From Collinsella aerofaciens (lineage in GTDB: Bacteria; Actinomycetota; Coriobacteriia; Coriobacteriales; Coriobacteriaceae): 64,000 nt of DNA. The notes under the pieces are model-generated. The model ran no database searches. It was not told the DNA's origin and was given only the letters and a program-made list of their open reading frames with translations. The stretch is from positions 73,499-137,498 of the forward strand of contig NZ_JAQLDU010000004.1 of the NCBI RefSeq assembly GCF_028209625.1, given 5' to 3'. The stretch's first letter is position 1, and the number at the start of each line of letters is the position of its first letter. Made by a program: the position numbers and the translations under genes. Below are positions 8,972-17,438 of this stretch, piece after piece.

Positions 8972-9598
8972 TTATGCAAGCACCTCCCCGAAGTGAGCGG
9001 CGATGTCGGCGGGCATCAGCACGGCGTTGTTGTTGACGAGATCGTAGGTGTTGGCCTCGTCGGCAGTGATGATGAACGTCTTGGGAATGTTGCGGAACGA
9101 CAGGTAGGCGTTGACGTCCTCATCGCGAACGATGATGGTCAGACGCTTGCCCTCAAGGCCGAGAGCCTTGAGCATGGCGACGGCAGCCTTGGTGGAAGGC
9201 TTCTCGAAGCCGTAGTCGTCGACGAGCACGAGCTCGCCATCGGCCAGCTTGGCGGACAGCGCGGAGCGCATAGCCAGCTTGACCTCCTTGTTGTTCATAC
9301 GCTTAGCGTAGGAACGGGGCTTGGGGGCGAAGACAACGCCACCGTGACGCCACTGGGCAGCACGGATGGAACCCTGGCGGGCACGGCCGGTGCCCTTCTG
9401 ACGCCAAGGCTTCTTGCCGCCACCGGAAACCTCAGAGCGGCCCTTAGCGGACTGGGTGCCCTGACGCCAAGAGGCCATCTGGCACTTGACGATGTGGTGC
9501 ATAACGTGGATGTTCGGCTCGATGCCGTACACCTCAGCGGCGAGCTCGGCCTCGGCGACCTTCTTGCCCTCGCTGTTCTTTACTTCAAACTTTGCCAT
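8972..9598 (-). CDS. rplD: 50S ribosomal protein L4
   Basis: 208 residues. The extended loop that reaches into the exit tunnel (VSGGGKKPWRQKGTGRARQG) is complete. In Escherichia coli L4 represses the S10 operon; the rplC leader here has no recognisable homologue of that element. It lies 46 bases downstream of rplC and directly upstream of rplW. Confidence 0.97.
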   Translation of the reverse strand: MAKFEVKNSEGKKVAEAELAAEVYGIEPNIHVMHHIVKCQMASWRQGTQSAKGRSEVSGGGKKPWRQKGTGRARQGSIRAAQWRHGGVVFAPKPRSYAKRMNNKEVKLAMRSALSAKLADGELVLVDDYGFEKPSTKAAVAMLKALGLEGKRLTIIVRDEDVNAYLSFRNIPKTFIITADEANTYDLVNNNAVLMPADIAAHFGEVLA

Positions 9599-9644
9599 TT
9601 AAGTGTTCTCCTTGGTATGACGCTGGGCTAAATGGGCTGGGCCC

Positions 9645-10265
9645 TTAGGCCATACGGATGGCGACGAGACCATTCTTGGCACCCGGGACAGCGCCCTTGA
9701 CCAAGATGAGGTTCTGCTCGGCATCGATGCGGACAACGGAAAGGTTCTTGACGGTAACACGCTCGTTACCCATGTGACCGGCCATCTTGACGCCCTTGAG
9801 GACGCGCGCAGGATAGGCGCACTGACCGATAGAACCGGGGTGACGCTGGAAGTGAGAACCATGCGTCATAGGACCGCGGCGCTGACCCCAGCGCTTGATG
9901 CGACCCTGGAAGCCCTTACCCTTGGAGGTACCGATGACGTCGACCTTCTCGACATCAGCGAAATCAGCGACGGTGACGACCTCGCCGACCTTGTGCTCCT
10001 CGCCGTTCTCGACGCGGACCTCACGAAGGAAACGGACAGGCTCGACGCCAGCCTTGGCGAAGTGACCAGCCATGGGCTTGTTCACGTTCTTGGCCTTGAT
10101 GTCGCCGAAACCGATCTGGACAGCGTCATAGCCGTCGGTTGCCTGAGTTTTAACCTGCGAGACAGCGCAGGGGCCAGCCTGGATGACCGTGACGGGAACG
10201 ACGTTATCGTCCTCGTCCCAAACCTGGGTCATGCCAATCTTGCGGCCGAGAATCATGCTGATCAA
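9645..10265 (-). CDS. rplC: 50S ribosomal protein L3, first gene of the operon
   Basis: 206 residues ([20 protein letters not shown], then [15 protein letters not shown] with the conserved loop near the peptidyl transferase centre). Normally rpsJ is the first gene of this operon; here rpsJ is 14 kb away after fusA, and rplC opens the operon with its own roughly 180-260-base upstream region. The ATG at 10265 has no strong Shine-Dalgarno sequence (TCTTGATCAGC precedes it), which is unusual for a highly expressed gene and may point to structural control by the leader. Confidence 0.97.
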   Translation of the reverse strand: MISMILGRKIGMTQVWDEDDNVVPVTVIQAGPCAVSQVKTQATDGYDAVQIGFGDIKAKNVNKPMAGHFAKAGVEPVRFLREVRVENGEEHKVGEVVTVADFADVEKVDVIGTSKGKGFQGRIKRWGQRRGPMTHGSHFQRHPGSIGQCAYPARVLKGVKMAGHMGNERVTVKNLSVVRIDAEQNLILVKGAVPGAKNGLVAIRMA

Positions 10266-10449
10266 GATATGATCCCAACTCTCGCGTGGTCTTGGGACAA
10301 TGCGTACACCACCGAGCGTACGCCCCTAGAGGACCACTACTTACACGACGTGCTCCCCAGTCTTGTATTTCGCCCGGACTACCTGACAACCCTATTAAGC
10401 AGGCATTTTGTCCAGCCAGAATACTCCCCTGGTTTCACACAGCTGTTTA

Positions 10450-10475
10450 GTATACACGGCTGCGGGCGTATCCAT
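10450..10475 (-). promoter_or_regulatory. Promoter region of the rplC operon with shared r-protein motif
   Basis: In the minus direction the segment reads ATGGATACGCCCGCAGCC and then GTGTATACT, giving a -10-like TATACT near 10449-10454. The 26-base segment matches the one upstream of rplB (8585-8610) with three mismatches and partly matches the region just upstream of the rpsL promoter. No good -35 box is visible, so the motif may bind an activator or be part of the promoter itself. Confidence 0.5.
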
Positions 10476-10526
10476 CGAGATTCATATTTCACTCACATTG
10501 TTTACGCAGGTAAAGTGCGTGGATGG

Positions 10527-10677
10527 CTCCCGAGCACGGCGGAGGGCCGGAGAAATATATTAAGGTCCCTGCTCTACAGTCCTGCGCAAGACGGAGAGCA
10601 CATTAAGTGCTCTCCTTTGCGTGCGGAACTCGCGATGACCTTAATATATTTCTCCGGCCCTCCGCCGTGCTCGGGAG
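10527..10677. repeat. 151-base giant hairpin, copy 1 (41-bp perfect arms)
   Basis: Arms 10527-10567 and 10637-10677 are perfect 41-bp reverse complements. The 69-base centre contains a nested 9-bp hairpin GGAGAGCAC-ATTAA-GTGCTCTCC (10593-10615) flanked by AGTCCTG and GTGCGGAA. A second element at 40380-40508 has the same centre (AGTCCTG, CACATTAAGTG, GTGCGGAA) but unrelated arms that are again perfectly palindromic. It lies between the stop of the phosphatase gene (10715) and the rplC promoter region. A transcript from either strand would fold into a long rod. Confidence 0.9.
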
Positions 10678-10714
10678 ACGACACGTTGATGTCTGCTTAA
10701 CTCTGCTCGCTCAG

Positions 10715-11341
10715 CTAATTACTTTGTTGAGGATCGATGATTTGCTGCAAGATAAACTTGGATTGGGGCGCGTCGCCTTCTTCTCCCGACTTTTCCTCTT
10801 CGAAATCGAAAATCATGATGGCGCAGTTGGGGAGTTTTGTTGGGAGTTCGAAGCCCTCTGGGGCTGCAGCCTTGATGAATTGGCGGCTAGCGCTGCCGTG
10901 GCTTACTGCTAGGAGGGTTTCGATCCCCTCGGCGCCCATGAGATTGGTGAGGGCGCCCACCATGCGCTCCTGCAGGGCATGGCTTCCTTCTCCGCCAAAT
11001 GGGATCAGGTCCTCGCCGGGGTCCCAGACGTCGGTGGGTAGGGCGTCGTGGGGGCCTTCTTCGAAGGTGCCGTAGCTGCGCTCGATGATGCCTTCGCAGG
11101 GCTCGACTGCTGCATCCCGGCCGAGGAGTTCGGTTGCGACGAGACTTGCCGTGTCCATGGCTCGGCCTAAGGGCGAAGAGACCACTTTGTCGGGAACGAC
11201 GTTGTGGGCTTTGAGCCACGCGGCTGCCATCCCGGCTTGCTGACGACCCAGGTCGGTCAGCGGTGAATCGCAGCGGCCCTGGACCAGCTTTTTGACGTTA
11301 AACTCCGTCTGACCGTGGCGGAGTAGATACAGCTTCTTCAT
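10715..11341 (-). CDS. Histidine phosphatase family protein (phosphoglycerate mutase-like)
   Basis: 208 residues. The N-terminal RHG motif (YLLRHGQTEFN) provides the phosphorylated His; the second His is in LAVSHGSASRQF, and ERSYGTFEG-type sequence supplies the acidic residue (IERSYGTFEEGP). This fold covers cofactor-dependent phosphoglycerate mutases, broad phosphatases and cobalamin phosphatases; the substrate cannot be told from sequence. It lies 39 bases downstream of the CDF exporter and is probably in the same operon. The giant hairpin follows 37 bases after its stop and may end its transcript. Confidence 0.9.
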   Translation of the reverse strand: MKKLYLLRHGQTEFNVKKLVQGRCDSPLTDLGRQQAGMAAAWLKAHNVVPDKVVSSPLGRAMDTASLVATELLGRDAAVEPCEGIIERSYGTFEEGPHDALPTDVWDPGEDLIPFGGEGSHALQERMVGALTNLMGAEGIETLLAVSHGSASRQFIKAAAPEGFELPTKLPNCAIMIFDFEEEKSGEEGDAPQSKFILQQIIDPQQSN

Positions 11342-11380
11342 GCTCTCCCCTTCTGCATAACCTGCTTTGCCGGCACAGCC

Positions 11381-12541
11381 TTACTCGTGGGTATGCCCTA
11401 CGTAGTCTTCGTCGATCGTGATCTTGGCAATCGACTTGGGATATTCCGATTCGACCCGTTGTGCCAGCGCGTGCTTTAAGTCTTCGGCACTCATCTGCAG
11501 ATCCGAGGGACGCACGCAGTCAAAGATCACGTTGGTGTGCGTGGGGCCCAGAACACAGCGTAGGTCGTGGATCGAGAGGCGGCTATCAATCTCTTGAGCC
11601 ATAGCGTTGATGCGCAGACGCATGCTCGCCACCTTTGGATCGTCGGTCACGATGGGGTCGTAATGGAGCGTGACAATCATGCCGTCTTCGTTCCTAAATG
11701 CCTGTTCAATGTTGTCGAGCGTGTCGTGACTTTCCAGCGGGCTGGCCTCAGCCGCCATCTCGGCGTGAGCGCTTGCGAACTTTCTGCCTGGGCCGTAGTC
11801 GTGAACCATCAAATCGTGAACGCCCAAAACGCCGGGGTAGCTCATGATTTTGTCTCGAATGTGCTTGACCAGCTTAGGATCGGGCGCCTGGCCCAAAAGC
11901 GGGCTCATCGTATCCTGGATGAGTTCAAAGCCGCTCCAGCCAATATAGGCGCCAACGGCAAGGCCGACCCATGCATCTAGATTGATATGCGTCACCTGCG
12001 AAACAATCGCGCACGCCAACACGGCGCCCGTGGCTAGAACATCGTTCTTGGAATCCTGCGCGGTCGCATGCAGCGTCTCGGACTCAATGCGATCGCCGAG
12101 TTTTTGGTTGAGGGCCGCCATCCAAAGCTTTACGACCATCGAAAGCGCAAGGACTGCCACCAGGGCAAGCGAGAACTCGACAGGTTCGGGGTGGATGACG
12201 CGCTCAACCGAGGACTTGATAAGCTCAAGGCCGATCAGCAGCACGAGCGCCGCCACGACCAGACCCGAGAGATACTCGTAGCGGCCATGGCCGTAAGGAT
12301 GCTCGGGGTCTGCCGGCTTGCCCGCCAGCTTAAAGCCAAGCACGCTCACGATGTTCGAGCTGGCATCAGACAGGTTGTTCATAGCGTCCGCCACGATTGA
12401 AACCGATCCCGACAGCACGCCAATTGCACCCTTCGCAGCGCATAGTGCCACATTGGCGAGAATACACACCATGCCCGTCAACGTTCCCACGCGTGCACGG
12501 TCGCCCTGCGCACGACGAACAATCCACTCGACCATCTGCAT
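11381..12541 (-). CDS. Cation diffusion facilitator (CDF) metal exporter
   Basis: 386 residues. CDF proteins exchange cytoplasmic divalent metals (Zn, Mn, Fe, Co) for protons. Six membrane segments occupy about residues 15-215; the metal site DAMNNLSDASSN in TM2 and HATAQDSKNDVL in TM5 show the D/N-D and H/D-D pattern. After the membrane part come a normal cytoplasmic dimer domain and an added region of about 80 residues (IHDLRCVLGPTHTNVIFDCV) like a second such domain, making the protein longer than the usual 300 residues. The start may instead be the ATG at 12535. Metal specificity is not clear; the Asn in TM2 is found in Mn-type subfamilies. Confidence 0.93.
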   Translation of the reverse strand: MQMVEWIVRRAQGDRARVGTLTGMVCILANVALCAAKGAIGVLSGSVSIVADAMNNLSDASSNIVSVLGFKLAGKPADPEHPYGHGRYEYLSGLVVAALVLLIGLELIKSSVERVIHPEPVEFSLALVAVLALSMVVKLWMAALNQKLGDRIESETLHATAQDSKNDVLATGAVLACAIVSQVTHINLDAWVGLAVGAYIGWSGFELIQDTMSPLLGQAPDPKLVKHIRDKIMSYPGVLGVHDLMVHDYGPGRKFASAHAEMAAEASPLESHDTLDNIEQAFRNEDGMIVTLHYDPIVTDDPKVASMRLRINAMAQEIDSRLSIHDLRCVLGPTHTNVIFDCVRPSDLQMSAEDLKHALAQRVESEYPKSIAKITIDEDYVGHTHE

Positions 12542-12617
12542 CCGCCCCCACGGTACTACCTATATATCTATTGCTCAAACGGATTGTAGTGTAGCCACTT
12601 TGTCCCCCAGATACAAA

Positions 12618-12647
12618 AAGGCCGCAACCCACACGGGCCACGGCCTT
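12618..12647 (-). terminator. Terminator downstream of the EIIC gene
   Basis: AAGGCCG (12618-12624) pairs with CGGCCTT (12641-12647), with an inner CCC/GGG pairing, and TTTTTG follows in the minus direction. It ends the transcript that includes the EIIC gene, possibly the whole fatty-acid operon. Confidence 0.8.
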
Positions 12648-12651
12648 GGAA

Positions 12652-12681
12652 TGCGACATGCGGGACCGTCCCTTTGTCGCA
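12652..12681. repeat. Dispersed palindrome family, copy downstream of EIIC
   Basis: TGCGACA (12652-12658) pairs with TGTCGCA (12675-12681); the minus strand of the centre reads AAAGGGACGGTCCCGCA. It matches the copy at 13917-13947 with a few changes, including compensatory changes in the stem (TGCGACA against TGTGACA). Confidence 0.8.
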
Positions 12682-12686
12682 CAGGT

Positions 12687-13901
12687 TTATGCGCTTGCCT
12701 CGGCCACGCTCTTCGAGGTTTCGGGCAAATCGGCTCCGTCCCCCGTCACCTGCCCCTTCGCCGGCACCACGCCAAAGCAGTAGCTCAGCGCCGCAGACAC
12801 CGCAAATGCCGTGCCGCCGGCAGCGCAGCACCACAGCAGATTCGAGATGCCGCCCGTGGCAAAGCCAATGACCATAAGAACATTCGTCATACCGATGGTA
12901 TAAGCCGTAACGTGGCCTACGGCCGCAACAAGGCCTCCGACGGCGCCGCCAACGGCCATGCACGTCAGACACCTGCCATATTTAAAGCCGCATCCGTACA
13001 GCGCTGGCTCGCTTACGCCGCCAAGAATACCCGAGATTGAATAGCCCAGCATGAGCGCCTTCTCGTCCTTATCCGCAACGCGGAGCGACGCGCCAAAGGG
13101 CATACCCCAAACGGCGAACGTTGCCATCGTCGCGGCGATCAGGATGCACGAATCCGTTCCCACACTCATAAACTGCGCATAGGCGAGCGATAGGACAACG
13201 TTGCTGACACCCGCGATCTTAAGAAACTCCCAGCCCGCGGCAAGCCCCATGAGCGTGAGCAGCGACACGATGCCACCGGAATTGCCAAGCATAAACATAA
13301 GCTGTCCCAACAGCATGCCCAGATAGCTGCCTGCCGGCGCCGTAACACACAGCGACACCGGAACCATGACAAGCATGGTTGCAAACGGTACAAAAGAAAA
13401 CGCCACAGCCTGAGGGATAGTGCGCTTAAAGAAACGCTCCACCTGCCATAGCACGGGCACCGAGATGAGAACCGGAATAACAGTCGTCGTGTAATCGTTG
13501 ACCGGCGCGGGAAGTAGACCATACACGAAAGTCATCGATGCCCCCGTCGTCGATGCGGCATCAACGAGCTTAAGCAGATCGGGCACAATCAATACGCCGC
13601 CCAGCATCATGCCCAGCTGTTCCGAGCAACCGAGCTGGCGGGCAGCGGCCCAACCAAGATAGATGGGCAAAAAGTAATAGCCAGCGTTATACAGCCAGCT
13701 GTAAAACAGGCGATAGATTTCGGAATCGGCAGGCCATAGACCAAGCATGCCTTCGCCCATAATGACGGCAACGGTGCGGAACAGCGCCGCGCAGACAATA
13801 AACGGCAACGCCGACATCATGCTTTTGGACAGATAGTCCACCACGGCCATGGCGTTTGATGAAACCGTCGTTGTAAACGAGGTGTTAGAAACTTGTGACA
13901 T
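12687..13901 (-). CDS. PTS transporter subunit EIIC (stand-alone)
   Basis: 404 residues from the ATG at 13901 (MSQVSNTSFTTTVSSNAMAV), preceded by GGGAAAGG; a longer open frame upstream runs antiparallel sequence through accDA and is not real. About ten membrane segments. The motif SGILGGVSEPALYGCGF corresponds to the GIxEPAIYG signature of glucose/sucrose/beta-glucoside-type EIIC. No EIIB or EIIA domain is fused or adjacent, so it must borrow partners; the only other PTS protein in the window is the EIIA at 49910-50473. It lies between accDA and the CDF gene and is bracketed by two copies of the palindromic repeat, suggesting that it is a later arrival. Confidence 0.88.
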   Translation of the reverse strand: MSQVSNTSFTTTVSSNAMAVVDYLSKSMMSALPFIVCAALFRTVAVIMGEGMLGLWPADSEIYRLFYSWLYNAGYYFLPIYLGWAAARQLGCSEQLGMMLGGVLIVPDLLKLVDAASTTGASMTFVYGLLPAPVNDYTTTVIPVLISVPVLWQVERFFKRTIPQAVAFSFVPFATMLVMVPVSLCVTAPAGSYLGMLLGQLMFMLGNSGGIVSLLTLMGLAAGWEFLKIAGVSNVVLSLAYAQFMSVGTDSCILIAATMATFAVWGMPFGASLRVADKDEKALMLGYSISGILGGVSEPALYGCGFKYGRCLTCMAVGGAVGGLVAAVGHVTAYTIGMTNVLMVIGFATGGISNLLWCCAAGGTAFAVSAALSYCFGVVPAKGQVTGDGADLPETSKSVAEASA

Positions 13902-13916
13902 GGAACGCCTTTCCCA

Positions 13917-13947
13917 ATGTGACATGCGGACTGTCCCTTTGTCACAT
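13917..13947. repeat. Dispersed palindrome family, copy overlapping the accDA stop
   Basis: ATGTGACA (13917-13924) pairs with TGTCACAT (13940-13947); on the minus strand the centre reads AAAGGGACAGTCCGCA. The accDA stop codon (13942-13944) lies inside the right arm, so this element fixes the C-terminal end of AccDA. The EIIC start lies 15 bases away on the other side. Confidence 0.8.
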
Positions 13948-15666
13948 CGTGCGGTACTGACCGATTGCGCGGTACTTTTCGTAGCGGAGGTTTGTGAGGG
14001 TCGCGTCGTCGAGCTGCCCAAGCGTATCGAAGGCATCAAATGCCGAGGACATGACGACACCGGCGATCTCCTCATGCGACAGGCCCCTATCGTCAACAAT
14101 GCCGTCGATGATGCCGAGCGCCAACAGATCGGGGGCCGTGAGCTTAAGCGCCTCAGCGGCCTCATTCGCGCGCTCGGTATCCTTCCACAGGATCGACGCA
14201 CAGGCCTCGGGGCTCACGACCGAATAGGCCGAGCTCGAGAGCATCAGGATGCGGTCGGCCACGGACAGCGCCAGCGCGCCACCAGAGCCGCCCTCGCCTG
14301 TCACCACCGAGACAATCGGCGTCTTAAGGCCGCTCATCTCCATGAGATTCTGGGCAATCGCCTCGCCCTGGCCGCGCTCCTCGGCACCGATGCCGCAAAA
14401 CGCGCCCGAAGTATCAACCAGGCACAGAACCGGCCGACCAAATTTCTCGGCTTGGTGCATCAGGCGACGTGCCTTGCGGTAGCCCTCGGGATGTGCCATA
14501 CCAAAGTTGCGACGCATGCGCTCTTTGGTCGTGGTACCGCGCTCGATGGCGATAACCGTCACGGGTCGCCCGTCTTTCCAGCCGATGCCGCCCACCACGG
14601 CAGCATCGTCGCCAAAGTAGCGGTCGCCGTGCAGCTCTACGAATCCGTCGAGACCCAACGAGATCATCTCGCCTGCCGTGGCGCGGTTCGCCGAGCGAGT
14701 CTGTTTGACGATTTCGAGCGCGCTTTTTGGTGCGGCCGAGCGCTTAAACAAGTGTCCCAGCTTTTTGTCGCGACGACCCGTATGCACGATCTCATGCGGA
14801 GCCCCCAGACCAGGCGCGTGCCCTTCGTGCAGCGCCAGCAGCTCGCCTACCGTGAGCGCAATCTCACCACGCGGAACAACGGCATCGCAAAAGCCGTGCT
14901 CCAGCAAAAACTCGGAACGCTGGAATCCCTTGGGCAGACGCTTGTGCATGTTCTGCTCGATCACGCGCGGGCCGGCAAATGCCGTCAGGGCATCGGGCTC
15001 GGCCAGGATAATGTCGCCCTCCATGGCAAAGCTCGCGGTTACACCTCCGGTCGTGGGATCGGTGAGCACCGTGATATACAGGCCGCCCGCCTCGCTGTGG
15101 CGCCTAACCGCCGCAGAAATCTTGGCCATCTGCATGAGCGAGGTCACGCCCTCCTGCATGCGGGCGCCGCCCGATACGGTAAAGCCAACGACCGGCAGCC
15201 CCAACTCGGCCGCGCGCTCAAAGACATGACAGATCTTCTCGCCCACCACGGAGCCCATTGAGCCCATCATAAAGTTGGCATCCATAAAGAAGAGCGCGGT
15301 ATCGCAGCCGCAGATTTTGCCCCTGCCGCACACAACGGCATCGCGCTCGCCCGAACGCTCGCTCACGCTCTTAAGCTTGTTGGCATAACCGGGAAACGAG
15401 AGGAAGTCCTTCGACGCCAGATTGGCATCCCATTCCTCAAAGGTACCCGCGTCGACCGTCATGCGCATGCGCGCGCGACCGCTCACGCGAAAGTGTTTGC
15501 CGCAACGAGGGCAGACCTCGAGGTTGTCGTGCAGGCGCGCCTCATCGATCACACGGCGGCACTCCGGGCATTTGACAAACACGTGGCGCGCGGGGAACTC
15601 GGCGCACGACTCGGTTATCGGCCCCTCAAGGACATTGACCGTCTTCGCTTTTCTATTCATCAGCAT
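13942..15666 (-). CDS. accDA: Acetyl-CoA carboxylase carboxyltransferase, fused beta-alpha subunits
   Basis: 574 residues. The enzyme transfers carboxyl from carboxybiotin to acetyl-CoA, giving malonyl-CoA. The N-terminal half (about 1-285) is AccD with the zinc ribbon CPECRRVIDEARL...CPRCG at 33-56; the C-terminal half (about 290-574) is AccA (GLDGFVELHGDRYFGDDAAV, then GEGGSGGALALSVADRI). The two are separate genes in E. coli. The start codon overlaps the end of accC by 14 bases; an alternative ATG lies at 15660. It is the last gene of the fatty-acid operon, and its stop lies within a palindromic repeat. Confidence 0.97.
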   Translation of the reverse strand: MLMNRKAKTVNVLEGPITESCAEFPARHVFVKCPECRRVIDEARLHDNLEVCPRCGKHFRVSGRARMRMTVDAGTFEEWDANLASKDFLSFPGYANKLKSVSERSGERDAVVCGRGKICGCDTALFFMDANFMMGSMGSVVGEKICHVFERAAELGLPVVGFTVSGGARMQEGVTSLMQMAKISAAVRRHSEAGGLYITVLTDPTTGGVTASFAMEGDIILAEPDALTAFAGPRVIEQNMHKRLPKGFQRSEFLLEHGFCDAVVPRGEIALTVGELLALHEGHAPGLGAPHEIVHTGRRDKKLGHLFKRSAAPKSALEIVKQTRSANRATAGEMISLGLDGFVELHGDRYFGDDAAVVGGIGWKDGRPVTVIAIERGTTTKERMRRNFGMAHPEGYRKARRLMHQAEKFGRPVLCLVDTSGAFCGIGAEERGQGEAIAQNLMEMSGLKTPIVSVVTGEGGSGGALALSVADRILMLSSSAYSVVSPEACASILWKDTERANEAAEALKLTAPDLLALGIIDGIVDDRGLSHEEIAGVVMSSAFDAFDTLGQLDDATLTNLRYEKYRAIGQYRTM

Positions 15667-16996
15667 AGAGATGCCCCATCAGATCGGTGTGATACATGCC
15701 CGACAAAAACTCGTCGTTTGCCAGCACGTCGAGCTGAAGCTCGCTATTTTCGCTCACGCCCTCAATCACGAGCTCGCCCAGGGCCGAGCGCATCTTGCGA
15801 ATGGCACCGTCACGCGTGGGCGCGCACACGATGAGCTTGCCGAGCATGGAGTCGTAGTACGGCGGAACTTTCGCTCCGGTAAACATGGCGGAATCCCAGC
15901 GCACGCGCGGACCACCCGGCACACGCAACGCGGTGACCGTTCCACATGACGGTAGAAAGTCCGGCGTTTCGGCATTGATGCGGCACTCCATGGCGTGGTT
16001 GCGGACCGGTACGTCCTCCTGCTCAAAGGGCAGAGGCTGGCCGGCAGCCACGCGCAGCTGCCACTTAACCAGGTCGGTATCGGTCACAAACTCCGTAACC
16101 GGATGCTCCACCTGCAAGCGCGTGTTCATTTCCATAAAGTAGAAATCGCCGTCATCTGAGTACAAAAACTCGATGGTGCCAGCGCCCTCATAGCCAACGG
16201 CACGAGCCAGGTCGCGCGCGGCCTTGTGCATACGGGCACGAATATCATCGCGTCCGTCGAGGCACGGCGCGGGGCTCTCCTCGATCAGCTTTTGGTTGCG
16301 GCGCTGCACCGAGCACTCGCGCTCGCCGAGCGAAAACACATGGCCCTGCTTATCGGCCATAATCTGTACCTCAACGTGATGCGCCGGCGCAACGAACTTC
16401 TCCATGTAGCACTCGCCGTCGCCAAAAACGGCCTCACCCTCGGCACGCGCCTCGATGAACGCCTTTGCCGCATCTTCCACGCGCTCGACCTTGCGAATAC
16501 CGCGACCGCCGCCGCCCGCGCGCGCCTTAATAAGCACGGGGCAGCCGATGCGCTCGGCCTCGGCCGTTGCTTCCTCGGGGCTTTTGAGCAAATCGCAGCC
16601 CGGCACGATGGGCACGCCCGCAGCAGCGGCCGTTCGGCGTGCGGCGTCCTTGTCGCCCATGCTGTCGATCACCTCGGCCGAAGGACCGACAAACGCCAGA
16701 CCGAACTTGTCGCAGTCGCGCACGAAGCTCGCCTTCTCGGAAAAGAAGCCATAGCCGGGATGAATTGCCTTAGCTCCCGACTTTACGGCACAGGTGAGCA
16801 CGGCATCGTCGTTGAGGTAGCTCTCGGCAAGACGCGGGCCGCCGATGCAATACGCCTCGTCGGCAAGTTGCACGTGTAGCGCGTCCGCATCGGCCGTGGA
16901 ATAAACGGCGACGGTCTTGATGCCCATATCGCGGCACGCGCGGATAACACGGACCGCGACTTCGCCGCGGTTGGCGATGAGCACTTTGTCGAACAT
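15653..16996 (-). CDS. accC: Biotin carboxylase subunit of acetyl-CoA carboxylase
   Basis: 447 residues from the ATG at 16996 (MFDKVLIANRGEVAVRVIRA), with AAGGAAGG upstream; the longer open frame has no support. It carboxylates biotin on BCCP with ATP and bicarbonate. ATP-grasp features: glycine-rich loop KARAGGGGRGIRKV, ERECSVQRRNQKLIEE, and catalytic MEMNTRLQVEHPVTE. Length is normal for the family. It lies 10 bases downstream of fabZ and overlaps accDA. Confidence 0.97.
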   Translation of the reverse strand: MFDKVLIANRGEVAVRVIRACRDMGIKTVAVYSTADADALHVQLADEAYCIGGPRLAESYLNDDAVLTCAVKSGAKAIHPGYGFFSEKASFVRDCDKFGLAFVGPSAEVIDSMGDKDAARRTAAAAGVPIVPGCDLLKSPEEATAEAERIGCPVLIKARAGGGGRGIRKVERVEDAAKAFIEARAEGEAVFGDGECYMEKFVAPAHHVEVQIMADKQGHVFSLGERECSVQRRNQKLIEESPAPCLDGRDDIRARMHKAARDLARAVGYEGAGTIEFLYSDDGDFYFMEMNTRLQVEHPVTEFVTDTDLVKWQLRVAAGQPLPFEQEDVPVRNHAMECRINAETPDFLPSCGTVTALRVPGGPRVRWDSAMFTGAKVPPYYDSMLGKLIVCAPTRDGAIRKMRSALGELVIEGVSENSELQLDVLANDEFLSGMYHTDLMGHLYADE

Positions 16997-17006
16997 GGAG
17001 CCTTCC

Positions 17007-17438
17007 TTAACTTTCGTGCATGAGTGCAAAAGACATATCGGCGCGGCAGCAAACCTCACCGTTGACGCTCGCAGTACCCGTCGCAAAGCGGAACGGCCCG
17101 CGCGCACGCGTGATGGAGCACACTAGATCCACCGTGTCGCCCGGGCGCACCGAACGCTTAAAGCGCACCTTGTCCAGACTCGTGTAGAACGGCGTCGCGC
17201 CGCGCGCCTCCTCATCGCCCATCAGCAGCACGCAGCAGTTCTGGGCGAGCATCTCGCACTGAATCACGCCGGGAACGACCGGGTTTCCCGGAAAATGTCC
17301 CTGCAAAAAGTACTCGTCGCCTGTAATCGTGATCTTGCCGTGGGCCTCGTCGCCCACCAGCTCGGCTTCGTCGAGCAAAAGCATCGGCTCGCGATGCGGC
17401 AACAGCTTCTTGAGCTCTTCTTTGTTCATGGATATCAC
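17007..17438 (-). CDS. fabZ: 3-hydroxyacyl-ACP dehydratase FabZ
   Basis: 143 residues from a GTG at 17438 directly after the accB stop, with TGAGGA upstream; the ATG at 17429 (MNKEELKKLLPHREPML) is an equally possible start. It removes water from 3-hydroxyacyl-ACP during elongation. The hot-dog fold active site HFPGNPVVPGVIQCEM carries the catalytic His and Glu. No FabA, FabM or FabN is seen nearby, so the route to unsaturated fatty acids is not visible here. Confidence 0.96.
   Translation of the reverse strand: MISMNKEELKKLLPHREPMLLLDEAELVGDEAHGKITITGDEYFLQGHFPGNPVVPGVIQCEMLAQNCCVLLMGDEEARGATPFYTSLDKVRFKRSVRPGDTVDLVCSITRARGPFRFATGTASVNGEVCCRADMSFALMHES

Noticed and set aside
10527-10677. 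Phase-variable invertible promoter flanked by inverted repeats
   Set aside because: The centre is itself almost palindromic, so inversion would change little, and no promoter is evident within it. No recombinase gene lies nearby.
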